A DNA stretch of 23,598 nt from an uncultured Porphyromonadaceae bacterium (lineage in GTDB: Bacteria; Bacteroidota; Bacteroidia; Bacteroidales; Muribaculaceae), in contig UREH01000015.1 in the NCBI GenBank assembly GCA_900546835.1, forward strand, positions 1 to 23,598. Direction: 5' to 3'. Every line of letters starts with the position of its first letter. The stretch's first letter is position 1. Positions 13,985-21,061 of the stretch are shown here, one piece after another. The notes beneath the pieces are model-generated. The model made no database searches. It worked only from the letters and a program-made list of their open reading frames with translations, and was not told the origin of the DNA. The position numbers and the translations under genes were made by a program.

Positions 13985-14827
13985 TTAGTAATCGGTTTCG
14001 ATGAAATCGGCGGTTTCGCGTGTCACATAGAGCCTGTCGCTGCCATTGGCATTACCACCACTGGAGATGATGGAAACACCAGACCCGCCAAACTGTGCGT
14101 TGATTGTACCTAACGGATTGTCGAAGAAACTGCGTTTTGCTTTGAGAAATTTTATGCGGTCGCTTTTCTCATATCCGTTAGCAAGGTAGATGGGTGTGAT
14201 GGTCTTGTCAGTCTGTTGTATGCCGTCAGCCACGAAGCTATATAGTCCGTCTTCAGTGGCTGCTTCAAGGATTAGACCCGGAACGCCTTGCAGTTTCCAT
14301 GGTCCGGCGACAACCGGGATTTCGGGGGTAAACCACGCAATCCACTTTCTTCCGTGATAATCAACAGAAGCGATGAAGCAGTCATATCCGAGAATGGTTT
14401 TGGAGGAATCGCCGACTTCCCAGTTCAGTTGTGGGATATCTTCTTCATAGCAGAACTTTTCAGTGCCTGCGGTGTCGTAATAAGTGAATTTATTGTCGGC
14501 GCCGGATTTTACCACATAGTAGCTCCCATCGGCTCGGGGTATATCATCTATCTTACCGCCAAGATAAGCGGAGAGTGTCATCTCCTGGTATTTGGCTTTC
14601 CCTTCGGGGGTGGAGTTGAGTGAGTCGATATACTCTGTTCTCGGCGAGAAGAATTTTGAGTCATCGCCATCTGCGAGCAAGATGTATTGATGAGTGACAC
14701 CATTCTTTTCGCCAGTGCGCATATTCGGTTGATACTCGGTATAGCTGACCTCAATTTCAGCTTTCTGCTGTGCGCTCGCGGAAATAGCCACAAAGCACAC
14801 TGATAGGAGTGTGAATATTTGCTTCAT
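13985..14827 (-). CDS. GLPGLI family protein (distal copy)
   Basis: This exported protein of 280 residues has a signal peptide (MKQIFTLLSVCFVAISASAQ) and the family hallmark GPWKLQGVPGLILEA near its middle. Shared family blocks are DSSKTILGYDCFIASVDYHG and WIAWFTPEIPV. The frame opens at 14851, but the ATG at 14827 gives a clean signal peptide and avoids overlapping the upstream gene. The function of GLPGLI proteins is unknown. They are predicted periplasmic or surface proteins, often beside outer-membrane barrel genes as here. It is paralogous to the next gene, and both end in a DF/LIETDY motif. Confidence 0.88.
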   Translation of the reverse strand: MKQIFTLLSVCFVAISASAQQKAEIEVSYTEYQPNMRTGEKNGVTHQYILLADGDDSKFFSPRTEYIDSLNSTPEGKAKYQEMTLSAYLGGKIDDIPRADGSYYVVKSGADNKFTYYDTAGTEKFCYEEDIPQLNWEVGDSSKTILGYDCFIASVDYHGRKWIAWFTPEIPVVAGPWKLQGVPGLILEAATEDGLYSFVADGIQQTDKTITPIYLANGYEKSDRIKFLKAKRSFFDNPLGTINAQFGGSGVSIISSGGNANGSDRLYVTRETADFIETDY

Positions 14828-14831
14828 ATCT

Positions 14832-15632
14832 TTATCTGTAATCGGTTTCAATCAAATCAAAGCCCTCAGGAAGAGGGTCGTCATGTGCCGTGATGCCAAA
14901 TTCAGCCTGCATTTGTGCGCCGGAATTGTTATAGAACTTCCATTGGAGCGACAGCATATCTTTTCTTTTCATGGACACCGAGAGGTCATGGCCATACATC
15001 TTTTGTGGGAACGTGGCATCGACAGATTCTATGCCGGTAGCCTCAAAATGGTATTTGCCATTGTCGGCATCTGCCTCCAGTATAAGTCCGGGGAGGCCGC
15101 ATAACTTCCACGGGCCATCGCTGATTGGTATTTCCGGGGTAAACCATACAGTCCAATGTCTGCCGTGATAATCCATTTCAGCTTTTAAGCAGTCATAGCC
15201 CAACACGGTCTTCGACGAATCGGCAATAGTCCAGTTTTGCTCGGCAAATTGCTCTTCATAGTTCCCGAGTTCGCCTGCCGGTTCGCCATAATAGTGTATC
15301 GACGAGGAGTTGGCGTTCTTGATTATATAGGTTCGGCTGCCGGGAAGTAACGCCGGGCGTTGACCGGCTTCATTGGCCGCTTCGACCATAGCGTTAAAAC
15401 GTACAGTACCTTCCGGCGTCGATAGTATAGAGTCGACAACAAGAGATGTTGGATTGTAATAATGTGATATTTGGCCATTGGCTAACAGCAGCATCTTTTC
15501 ATTTTTGTTAACACCGGTCCAATTCTTATATCGCTCGGTATATTCGACTTTCACACGGGCATTATCATGTGCGAATGAAACAATCACCGTAAATATGAGG
15601 ACAATAGGCGTGATTAAACACTTGATATTCAT
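14832..15632 (-). CDS. GLPGLI family protein (proximal copy)
   Basis: This 266-residue protein starts with a signal peptide (IKCLITPIVLIFTVIVSFAH) and carries the family motif GPWKLCGLPGLILEAD, with DSSKTVLGYDCLKAEMDYHG just before it and WTVWFTPEIPI between. It is clearly a tandem paralogue of the distal copy, with conserved blocks in the same order but a divergent N-terminal half. It follows the barrel gene by 4 bases and precedes the distal copy by 4 bases, so all three are one operon. The role is unknown. The arrangement suggests it works with the barrel protein at the outer membrane. Confidence 0.9.
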   Translation of the reverse strand: MNIKCLITPIVLIFTVIVSFAHDNARVKVEYTERYKNWTGVNKNEKMLLLANGQISHYYNPTSLVVDSILSTPEGTVRFNAMVEAANEAGQRPALLPGSRTYIIKNANSSSIHYYGEPAGELGNYEEQFAEQNWTIADSSKTVLGYDCLKAEMDYHGRHWTVWFTPEIPISDGPWKLCGLPGLILEADADNGKYHFEATGIESVDATFPQKMYGHDLSVSMKRKDMLSLQWKFYNNSGAQMQAEFGITAHDDPLPEGFDLIETDYR

Positions 15633-15636
15633 AATG

Positions 15637-18216
15637 CTATTTTCTTAAAGTTATTGAAAAAAGGAGCTGACGGCCTCGGAGCTGTCGTTGGCTCTCGAAT
15701 GAGGAGAGTACGGAGTAAGTGGTGTAGTTGTAGCTGCGTTTGTCAAGGATGTTAGTGAGGCTTGCTGACAACTCTATCTTCTTGGAGAGCAGATAGGTCA
15801 GTTTGGTGTCTATAATGACAGCATTCTTGAATGTGCCCTCGGTTATTTCATTGCGGTAATGCTCGCCACAGACCGTCCATTGCCATTTGCGGTGAGGGAT
15901 GAATGTGAGATTTAACTCGTTTGTCATCTGCGAGAGCCACGAGTTTGCCACAGAGTTCATCATCAGCTGAGAGTTGGAAAAATCAATGGCATAGTCGAAA
16001 CTCAACCATCGGCAGGGACTGCCGCTTATTTTGCCACCGACGCTCCAGCTGCGGCTAATAGAGTTGACCGACTGCGACTGCGACAGCAGATGTGACTCGT
16101 TGCGGCTGAAGGAGCCGTTGACATTGCAGCTTCCGCGCACGAAATCGAGGGTCTTGCCGATGTTCCCCATCGCCATAAGCATTTTGCTGTCGTTATTGGC
16201 GTCGGCATAGCTGTAAACCACATAGTCACCGTAGAGCGTCTGTGCCATTGTGTAAGGCAGATGCGTCCACGAGTGCATCACCATACCGTTGGCAAAAAGT
16301 CCGTGACGGGTATGTTTGTAGCTGACGTTAGCCGATATATTCTGCGACGATGAGTTATAGAACTGTTCCGTTCCGGCTTTCAGAGTGCGGTAGTTGGTCA
16401 TTATCAGCCCCGGATGGATGAGGTTGAGATTCATCGGGGAGCGACCGAGTCCACCGCGCAGAGTACCGGAGAAACGGTTGTTGGGCTTCCAGTTCAGACT
16501 CATCGACGGGGAGAAATACACCTCGTCATGGTCGGCTATCGCCTTGTCGAAGGTGTAATGCGCATAACTTATGGGCAGGTTGAGCGAAAGGTTGACACGG
16601 CGCACCCAGTATTCAAACTTCGGGGTGGCATATATGGTCACATAATTGGTGTTAACCACATTCTCCGTCATTCCGGGCAATTCGGCGGGGATATCGGGCA
16701 ACTGCGAGTCCATTGTGCGGAGATAACCCTTTATTCCGGCTTCAAGGCTTACGGTTATCCCTTTTATGTTGAAGGCGTATGCCGCGCTCTCGTGAGTGAA
16801 GAAGGCATGATCGGAAATGTGCTGACGGAAATTCTCGCTTGTAAGGTCAAGGTTGAGGGTCTGCGGCAGAGATTCCCATTCGTTCACGCTTTGGAATGTC
16901 ACAAGATGTTTCCTATTGAAACGCTTTATCATCTTGAAGTTGTTGCTGACATAATAATCGGGCAGTTTTGCCGATTGTACGTTTGGCAGTGAGCCTGTCG
17001 TAGTGAGGGCCACATCGTCCCAGTCTATGTTGGTCTTGAGAGTATTGTTGATGAATGCTGTTTTTTGGTTCAGCTCGTAGATGAACTTGCCGCTTAGCGA
17101 GTGTTCATGTTCCGTGCCTCTTCTGCTCTCGGTAATGACGCGGTTACCTTCATTGAGGAAATATGTCGTGATATTGGAGGCATCGGCAGTGACACGGTTG
17201 AATGAATAGTCGATGTTGGCTTTGAAATCGCCGTTTTTTAGTTTCCAAAGATTATTAGTGGATACGAGAAATGAGCGGTTGAACAGTGTCCGCGTATCAT
17301 TCAAAGACGGCACACCCGGTATGCTGACACCGACATATTGGCTCAGTCCTGTGTTACGGCGCGAGGCAAAGAAGTCCGTGCTCGACGACGATAGGTTCTC
17401 ACCGGTGTTGTTTGTGCGGAAGGTGGTGATGTTCTGAAATCCCGGCATTACAGCCATAGCGAACAATTCTCCATCCCACACCGCGTCATCGGGCTGCCAC
17501 GACCAGCCGCCTCCGGCGTCGCCGTGGAAAGTCCATGTGGCCTTCGCCTTGTTTTTCAGTTTGAGGTTGATGGCGGCTTTATCGGAGAAAGATATGCCCG
17601 ACAGCACCTGCATGGGCTGATGGTTCTCCATAACTTCGACGGCGCCCACATCCTCATGGCTGATGCCGTTTGTGGCTATGCCGTATTTGCCGCCGAGAAG
17701 GTCGGAGCCCTCTATATAGAATTTGTTTATATCCTCGCCCTGATACTGTATCTTGCCGCTTTTCGCCACGTCGATTCCCGGCATACGTTTCAGCACATCG
17801 CCTATGGATCGGTCCTGTTGCTGGGCGAAACTGCCGACATTGTATGTTATCGTGTCGCCCTGCTCACGAATCCTGTCTGCCTTTACCGCCACCTCCTTGA
17901 GCTGTATGCTGCCGGGTTCAAGATATACAGTCAGCGGAAAGGACGCGCTGTCGAGCGGTATAGACTGCTTCGCATAGCTCATCATCGACACCTCTAACCG
18001 GCATCCGTCAACAGTCGGCACAGACATGGAAAACCTACCGTCGGCTTTCGTCGAGGCAAACTTCTTTATCTTGCCGTCGGTACCCTTGACAATCACCGAA
18101 GCTCCGGCAACAGGTTCATTAGCGTCCTTGTCAATCACCGTGCCGGTCACATTGACTTGCGCCACGGCTTTTGCCACGAAAATCAGAAATATTATATATG
18201 AGATAAGACGTTTCAT
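15637..18216 (-). CDS. Outer-membrane beta-barrel protein with CarboxypepD_reg and plug domains
   Basis: This 859-residue protein has a signal peptide at residues 1-19 (ISYIIFLIFVAKAVAQ). A carboxypeptidase regulatory-like beta domain follows at about 22-102 (VTGTVIDKDANEPVAGASVI), then a TonB-receptor plug at about 110-220 (ITYNVGSFAQQQDRSIGDVL, GIDVAKSGKIQYQGEDINKF). The long C-terminal barrel ends in aromatic-alternating strands (LFSITLRK). It resembles TonB-dependent receptors but belongs to the branch that pairs with GLPGLI proteins, and its ligand is unknown. Its ATG overlaps the stop of an upstream GLPGLI remnant as ATGA, which shows that the operon was once longer. No SusD partner is present, so it is not a standard glycan-uptake pair. 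Confidence 0.88.
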   Translation of the reverse strand: MKRLISYIIFLIFVAKAVAQVNVTGTVIDKDANEPVAGASVIVKGTDGKIKKFASTKADGRFSMSVPTVDGCRLEVSMMSYAKQSIPLDSASFPLTVYLEPGSIQLKEVAVKADRIREQGDTITYNVGSFAQQQDRSIGDVLKRMPGIDVAKSGKIQYQGEDINKFYIEGSDLLGGKYGIATNGISHEDVGAVEVMENHQPMQVLSGISFSDKAAINLKLKNKAKATWTFHGDAGGGWSWQPDDAVWDGELFAMAVMPGFQNITTFRTNNTGENLSSSSTDFFASRRNTGLSQYVGVSIPGVPSLNDTRTLFNRSFLVSTNNLWKLKNGDFKANIDYSFNRVTADASNITTYFLNEGNRVITESRRGTEHEHSLSGKFIYELNQKTAFINNTLKTNIDWDDVALTTTGSLPNVQSAKLPDYYVSNNFKMIKRFNRKHLVTFQSVNEWESLPQTLNLDLTSENFRQHISDHAFFTHESAAYAFNIKGITVSLEAGIKGYLRTMDSQLPDIPAELPGMTENVVNTNYVTIYATPKFEYWVRRVNLSLNLPISYAHYTFDKAIADHDEVYFSPSMSLNWKPNNRFSGTLRGGLGRSPMNLNLIHPGLIMTNYRTLKAGTEQFYNSSSQNISANVSYKHTRHGLFANGMVMHSWTHLPYTMAQTLYGDYVVYSYADANNDSKMLMAMGNIGKTLDFVRGSCNVNGSFSRNESHLLSQSQSVNSISRSWSVGGKISGSPCRWLSFDYAIDFSNSQLMMNSVANSWLSQMTNELNLTFIPHRKWQWTVCGEHYRNEITEGTFKNAVIIDTKLTYLLSKKIELSASLTNILDKRSYNYTTYSVLSSFESQRQLRGRQLLFSITLRK

Positions 18217-18273
18217 TTGTGATAATCCGTTTCAAGGAAATCGTATTTACGACTTTCTTCAGTTCCCGGAGCG
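18213..18273 (-). pseudogene. C-terminal remnant of a third GLPGLI gene
   Basis: The last 19 codons before the barrel gene read APGTEESRKYDFLETDYHK and stop at TGA overlapping the barrel ATG. The DFLETDY ending matches the last residues of the two downstream GLPGLI proteins (DFIETDY and DLIETDYR). The rest of this gene, including the GLPGLI motif, is gone. Confidence 0.6.
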
Positions 18274-18402
18274 TCAACTCAAATCGTTGTATCGTTCTTC
18301 GGGAGTCTTGGTATAGAGGGCAATCGCACGGTCATAGAGAGTGCCAAAAACAGCTTCGGTAGTGACGCGAACAGCCTCTCTCAATTCTTCATCATGGCGC
18401 AT
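18274..18402 (-). pseudogene. Fragment of a Crp/Fnr-like regulator
   Basis: A 42-codon frame from the ATG at 18402 contains LREAVRVTTEAVFGTLYDRA and LYTKTPEERYNDLS. This resembles the long dimerisation helix and the TPEERY segment that precedes the HTH in Bacteroidota cyclic-nucleotide-binding regulators. Both the sensor domain and the HTH are missing. The frame ends exactly where the GLPGLI remnant begins, which suggests a deletion joining the two. The family call is from memory of the pattern and is moderate. Confidence 0.4.
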
Positions 18403-18501
18403 CCGCTCCCTTAGAATGTGGGTAGGCACACATAGAATCTCTCACACGGCGATTCGGCCTTATTTTTCCAAAATGTCGTGCAGCCCAAGGGCTTGCAGTT
18501 G

Positions 18502-18509
18502 CAAAGTTA
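18502..18509 (-). promoter_or_regulatory. Candidate -7 box upstream of the barrel-GLPGLI operon
   Basis: The minus strand reads TAACTTTG, an exact -7 match. It may have driven the truncated regulator gene and now reads through the scar into the operon at 18216, giving a leader near 280 bases. No -33 is visible. Confidence 0.4.
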
Positions 18510-18816
18510 CAAGTTATCATGACTTATAGAGCGGTGGCAGACGGATATTTTCTTTTGCTCAGATAAATTTCTACATACTTATAAAGTTTGGTTTGGTTCG
18601 AGCTATATATGCCCGTATAAACCTAAACCAATATAGGGATGGCTGGGCAAAAGAAAAATCTTGTGTGGGTGCAGGCATGGGTGTAACTTTAGACCGTTAA
18701 GTCATCGCTTTAGCGCTTAACCGAAGGTTAAGAATACATAAAAACACCCAATTTCAACCTTTTGGGTGTAAAATTGGGTGTTAACTCTGCAACTTGCTGA
18801 AATTCAGCGTATGTTG
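18510..18816. repeat. Dyad- and repeat-rich noncoding stretch beside tRNA-Ser, att/arm-site-like
   Basis: About 300 bases hold no gene but several symmetric elements. TTGGTTTGGTT (18588-18598) pairs with AACCTAAACCAA (18620-18631). CTTAACC pairs with GGTTAAG (18716-18732). Perfect 12-bp arms AACACCCAATTT (18743-18754) and AAATTGGGTGTT (18771-18782) enclose a second TTGGGTGT, so ACACCCAA repeats with a 12-base period on the minus strand. Such a cluster just inside a tRNA 3' end resembles the attachment and arm-site region of an integrated element whose integrase is lost. Confidence 0.5.
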
Positions 18817-18903
18817 CGGAAAGACAGGGATTCGAACCCTGGGTACCCGTAAGGGTACAACGGTTTTCGAGACCGTCCCGATCGACCACTCCGGCATCTT
18901 TCC
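18817..18903 (-). tRNA. tRNA-Ser(CGA)
   Basis: This is an 87-base class II tRNA. The acceptor GGAAAGA pairs with TCTTTCC, with discriminator G at 18817, and CCA is not encoded. The anticodon loop CTCGAAA sits on an ACGGT/ACCGT stem with CGA at 18867-18869. The long variable arm is GTACCCTTACGGGTAC, and the T arm has GGTTCGAATCC. It decodes UCG. Its 3' end faces the repeat-rich stretch to the left, a common integration site. Confidence 0.96.
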
Positions 18904-18968
18904 TTGGGGTCGGTGAAAAATTGCGCGCGGGCGGACCGCAGAGTGCCGCTTGGGCGCATTTACGGGTG

Positions 18969-18997
18969 CAAAGTTACAAAACTTTTTGATATATCAA
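18969..18997 (-). promoter_or_regulatory. tRNA-Ser promoter
   Basis: On the minus strand TTG (18997-18995) and TAACTTTG (18976-18969) are 18 bases apart, fitting the Bacteroidota promoter. The transcript would begin near 18962, about 60 bases before the tRNA. Confidence 0.6.
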
Positions 18998-19251
18998 GCA
19001 TCCCGGAGGTGTTTTTCTGAAAAAAGAATGCCGGGCAACACGCGGTCAACACGCGCCGGTCAACACCGCTTGAAACTCAACGCGGCATCTTCATCAGACG
19101 CTTCCCGGAAACTTTGCGGTGGCGGCCGCTGTTATACATTTACTGCCGTGCGGGGATACGTGCGGCGGCGTTGCGGGTGCCCGGCTTGCCGGCCGCGATG
19201 TTTTTATCCTTATAATACACTCTTTATTTTAATCTCTCAACGTTTCCTACT
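18998..19251. other. Spacer between the divergent tRNA-Ser and aspT
   Basis: This stretch has no supported gene. It holds three copies of CAACAC(G/C)GC-like repeats (19035-19068) and a GC-rich patch. An AT-rich stretch with TTATAATAC (19210-19218) lies before aspT. No TAnnTTTG box for aspT is seen, so its promoter is not identified. Confidence 0.4.
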
Positions 19252-20952
19252 ATGATGACTTGGTTAGTCGACACACTCCGCGAATACCCGTCGATCCCCA
19301 TCTTTATTACTATAGGTCTGGGATTCTGGATAGGTAAGTTCAAGTGGAAGAGTTTTTCGCTCGGCACCGTGACGTCGGTGCTTCTGGTAGGTGTGCTGGT
19401 CGGGCAGCTCAACATTCCGATTGGCGCTCCGATGAAGCAGGTATTCTTCCTGCTTTTCCTCTTTGCCATAGGCTATAAATGTGGCCCCCAGTTTGTGGCC
19501 GCAATCCGTGGCAGTGGCATAAAACAGGTGATTTTCGCCGTAGTGGTATGTTTCCTTTGTCTGGGATGCACATGGGCCTGCGCGAAGCTGATGAATTATA
19601 ACGCCGGCATCGCCGCCGGTCTATTTGCAGGAGCGCAGACTATTTCAGCGGTAATCGGCATCGGTACCGACACCATCAGCGGGCTGCATATCCCCGACGA
19701 CCAGAAGAAGGCCATGATAGATATGATTCCGGTATGCTATGCGGTTACATACGTATTCGGCACTATCGGTTCGGCATGGGTTCTGGGCAATCTCGGTCCG
19801 GCCATGCTCGGCGGCCTGAAGAAGGTACGCCAGCAGACGCGCGACCTTGAGGCGCAGCTCAATCATTCCACGCTCTCCTCCGACCCGGCATACATCAACG
19901 GCAACCGCCCCATTTCTTTCCGTGCCTATAAGGTTGCGGCCGACCATTTCGCCACCCCGCAGACTATAGCGCAGATAGAGGAGCATTTCAGCAGCCTCGG
20001 CCATCGGCTCTTCGTGGAGCGCGTGCGTCAGGGCGACCAGATTCTTCCCCCCACTCCTTCGATGGAGATCCGTCAGGGCGACGAAATCGTGCTTTCCGGA
20101 CGTCATGAATTCATCATTCAGGACGAAAGCTGGATCGGCCCGGAGGTCGACGACCCTCAGCTGCTCACTTTCAATGCCGAACACGTAAAGGTGCTCGTTA
20201 CGAAAAAAACTGCCGGCCTGACCATCGATCAGTTGCGCGCCAAGCCGTTCATGTATGGCGTTGCCATCAAGTCGTTCAGCCGTGCGGAAGTGCCGATGGC
20301 TGTCTATGCCCAGCAGAAGCTTGAGGCCGGCGATATGCTTGAAATCGTGGGCCTTCCCCAGGAGGTGGAACTTGCCGGCCCGTCGATCGGTATTGTAGAG
20401 AAACCCACCAACGTAACCGATATGGTATTTGTTGGCCTCTGCATCGCAATCGGCGCGCTTATCGGCGCCATTACGCTGACGGTAAGGGATGTTCCTATCA
20501 GCCTTTCCACGTCGGGCGGTGCGCTTATCGCCGGTCTGTTCTTCGGCTGGCTGCGCACGAAGCATCCCTCGGCGGGAATCATTCCGAGTTCGTCGCTGTG
20601 GCTGATGAACAATCTCGGCCTCAACATGTTTATCGCCGTAATCGGTATCCAGTGCGGACCGTCGTTTATCTCGGGCATCAAGGAGGTGGGCTTCGACCTC
20701 TTCCTGATGGGTATTGCCGCTACTACGGTGCCCCTGCTCATCGCCATGTTCCTCGGGGCGAAAGTCTTCAAATTCCACCCCGCCATAAATCTCGGATGCT
20801 GCGCCGGGTCGCGAACCACTACGGCATCGCTTGGCGCGATTCAGGACTCCCTGCAGAGCTCGCTGCCTGCCATGGGCTATACCGTGACGTATGCCATCGG
20901 CAACACGCTGCTTATCCTCATGGGCGTGGCCATGGTGCTGATGTTCGTCTGA
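19252..20952 (+). CDS. aspT: Aspartate:alanine exchanger family transporter
   Basis: This 566-residue inner-membrane antiporter belongs to the AspT (AAEx) family. It has two membrane halves, about residues 10-190 and 395-566, each with five or so hydrophobic helices. The halves contain the repeated GYKCGPQF and GIQCGPSFISG motifs and the GLFAGAQTISAVIG and GCCAGSRTTTASLG re-entrant motifs. A cytosolic middle region (about 205-375) carries two RCK_C/TrkA_C-like domains (FVERVRQGDQILPP; VAIKSFSRAEVPMA). AspT imports aspartate in exchange for alanine. The decarboxylase aspD follows directly, which supports aspartate/alanine over other substrates. Start codons at 19252 and 19255 are both possible. 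Confidence 0.9.
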   Translation: MMTWLVDTLREYPSIPIFITIGLGFWIGKFKWKSFSLGTVTSVLLVGVLVGQLNIPIGAPMKQVFFLLFLFAIGYKCGPQFVAAIRGSGIKQVIFAVVVCFLCLGCTWACAKLMNYNAGIAAGLFAGAQTISAVIGIGTDTISGLHIPDDQKKAMIDMIPVCYAVTYVFGTIGSAWVLGNLGPAMLGGLKKVRQQTRDLEAQLNHSTLSSDPAYINGNRPISFRAYKVAADHFATPQTIAQIEEHFSSLGHRLFVERVRQGDQILPPTPSMEIRQGDEIVLSGRHEFIIQDESWIGPEVDDPQLLTFNAEHVKVLVTKKTAGLTIDQLRAKPFMYGVAIKSFSRAEVPMAVYAQQKLEAGDMLEIVGLPQEVELAGPSIGIVEKPTNVTDMVFVGLCIAIGALIGAITLTVRDVPISLSTSGGALIAGLFFGWLRTKHPSAGIIPSSSLWLMNNLGLNMFIAVIGIQCGPSFISGIKEVGFDLFLMGIAATTVPLLIAMFLGAKVFKFHPAINLGCCAGSRTTTASLGAIQDSLQSSLPAMGYTVTYAIGNTLLILMGVAMVLMFV

Positions 20953-21011
20953 CGCCACCGTGGTCTCCAACTCTTTCCCCCTCATATAAAAATACTATTA
21001 TCAACACACCC

Positions 21012-21043
21012 TCCGGCCGGCGTCCACCGGGCTACCGGCCGGA
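21012..21043 (+). promoter_or_regulatory. Stem-loop between aspT and aspD
   Basis: TCCGGCCGG (21012-21020) and CCGGCCGGA (21035-21043) form a perfect 9-bp GC-rich stem with a 14-base loop in the 109-base gap. No T-run follows, so it is more likely an mRNA stabilising or processing element than a terminator. Confidence 0.5.
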
Positions 21044-21061
21044 AATTACCAGCAACTCACA

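Noticed and set aside
19645..20985. A 446-codon minus-strand frame opposite aspT
   Set aside because: It is low-complexity, rich in Arg, His and Glu, and lies fully antisense to a clear transporter gene.
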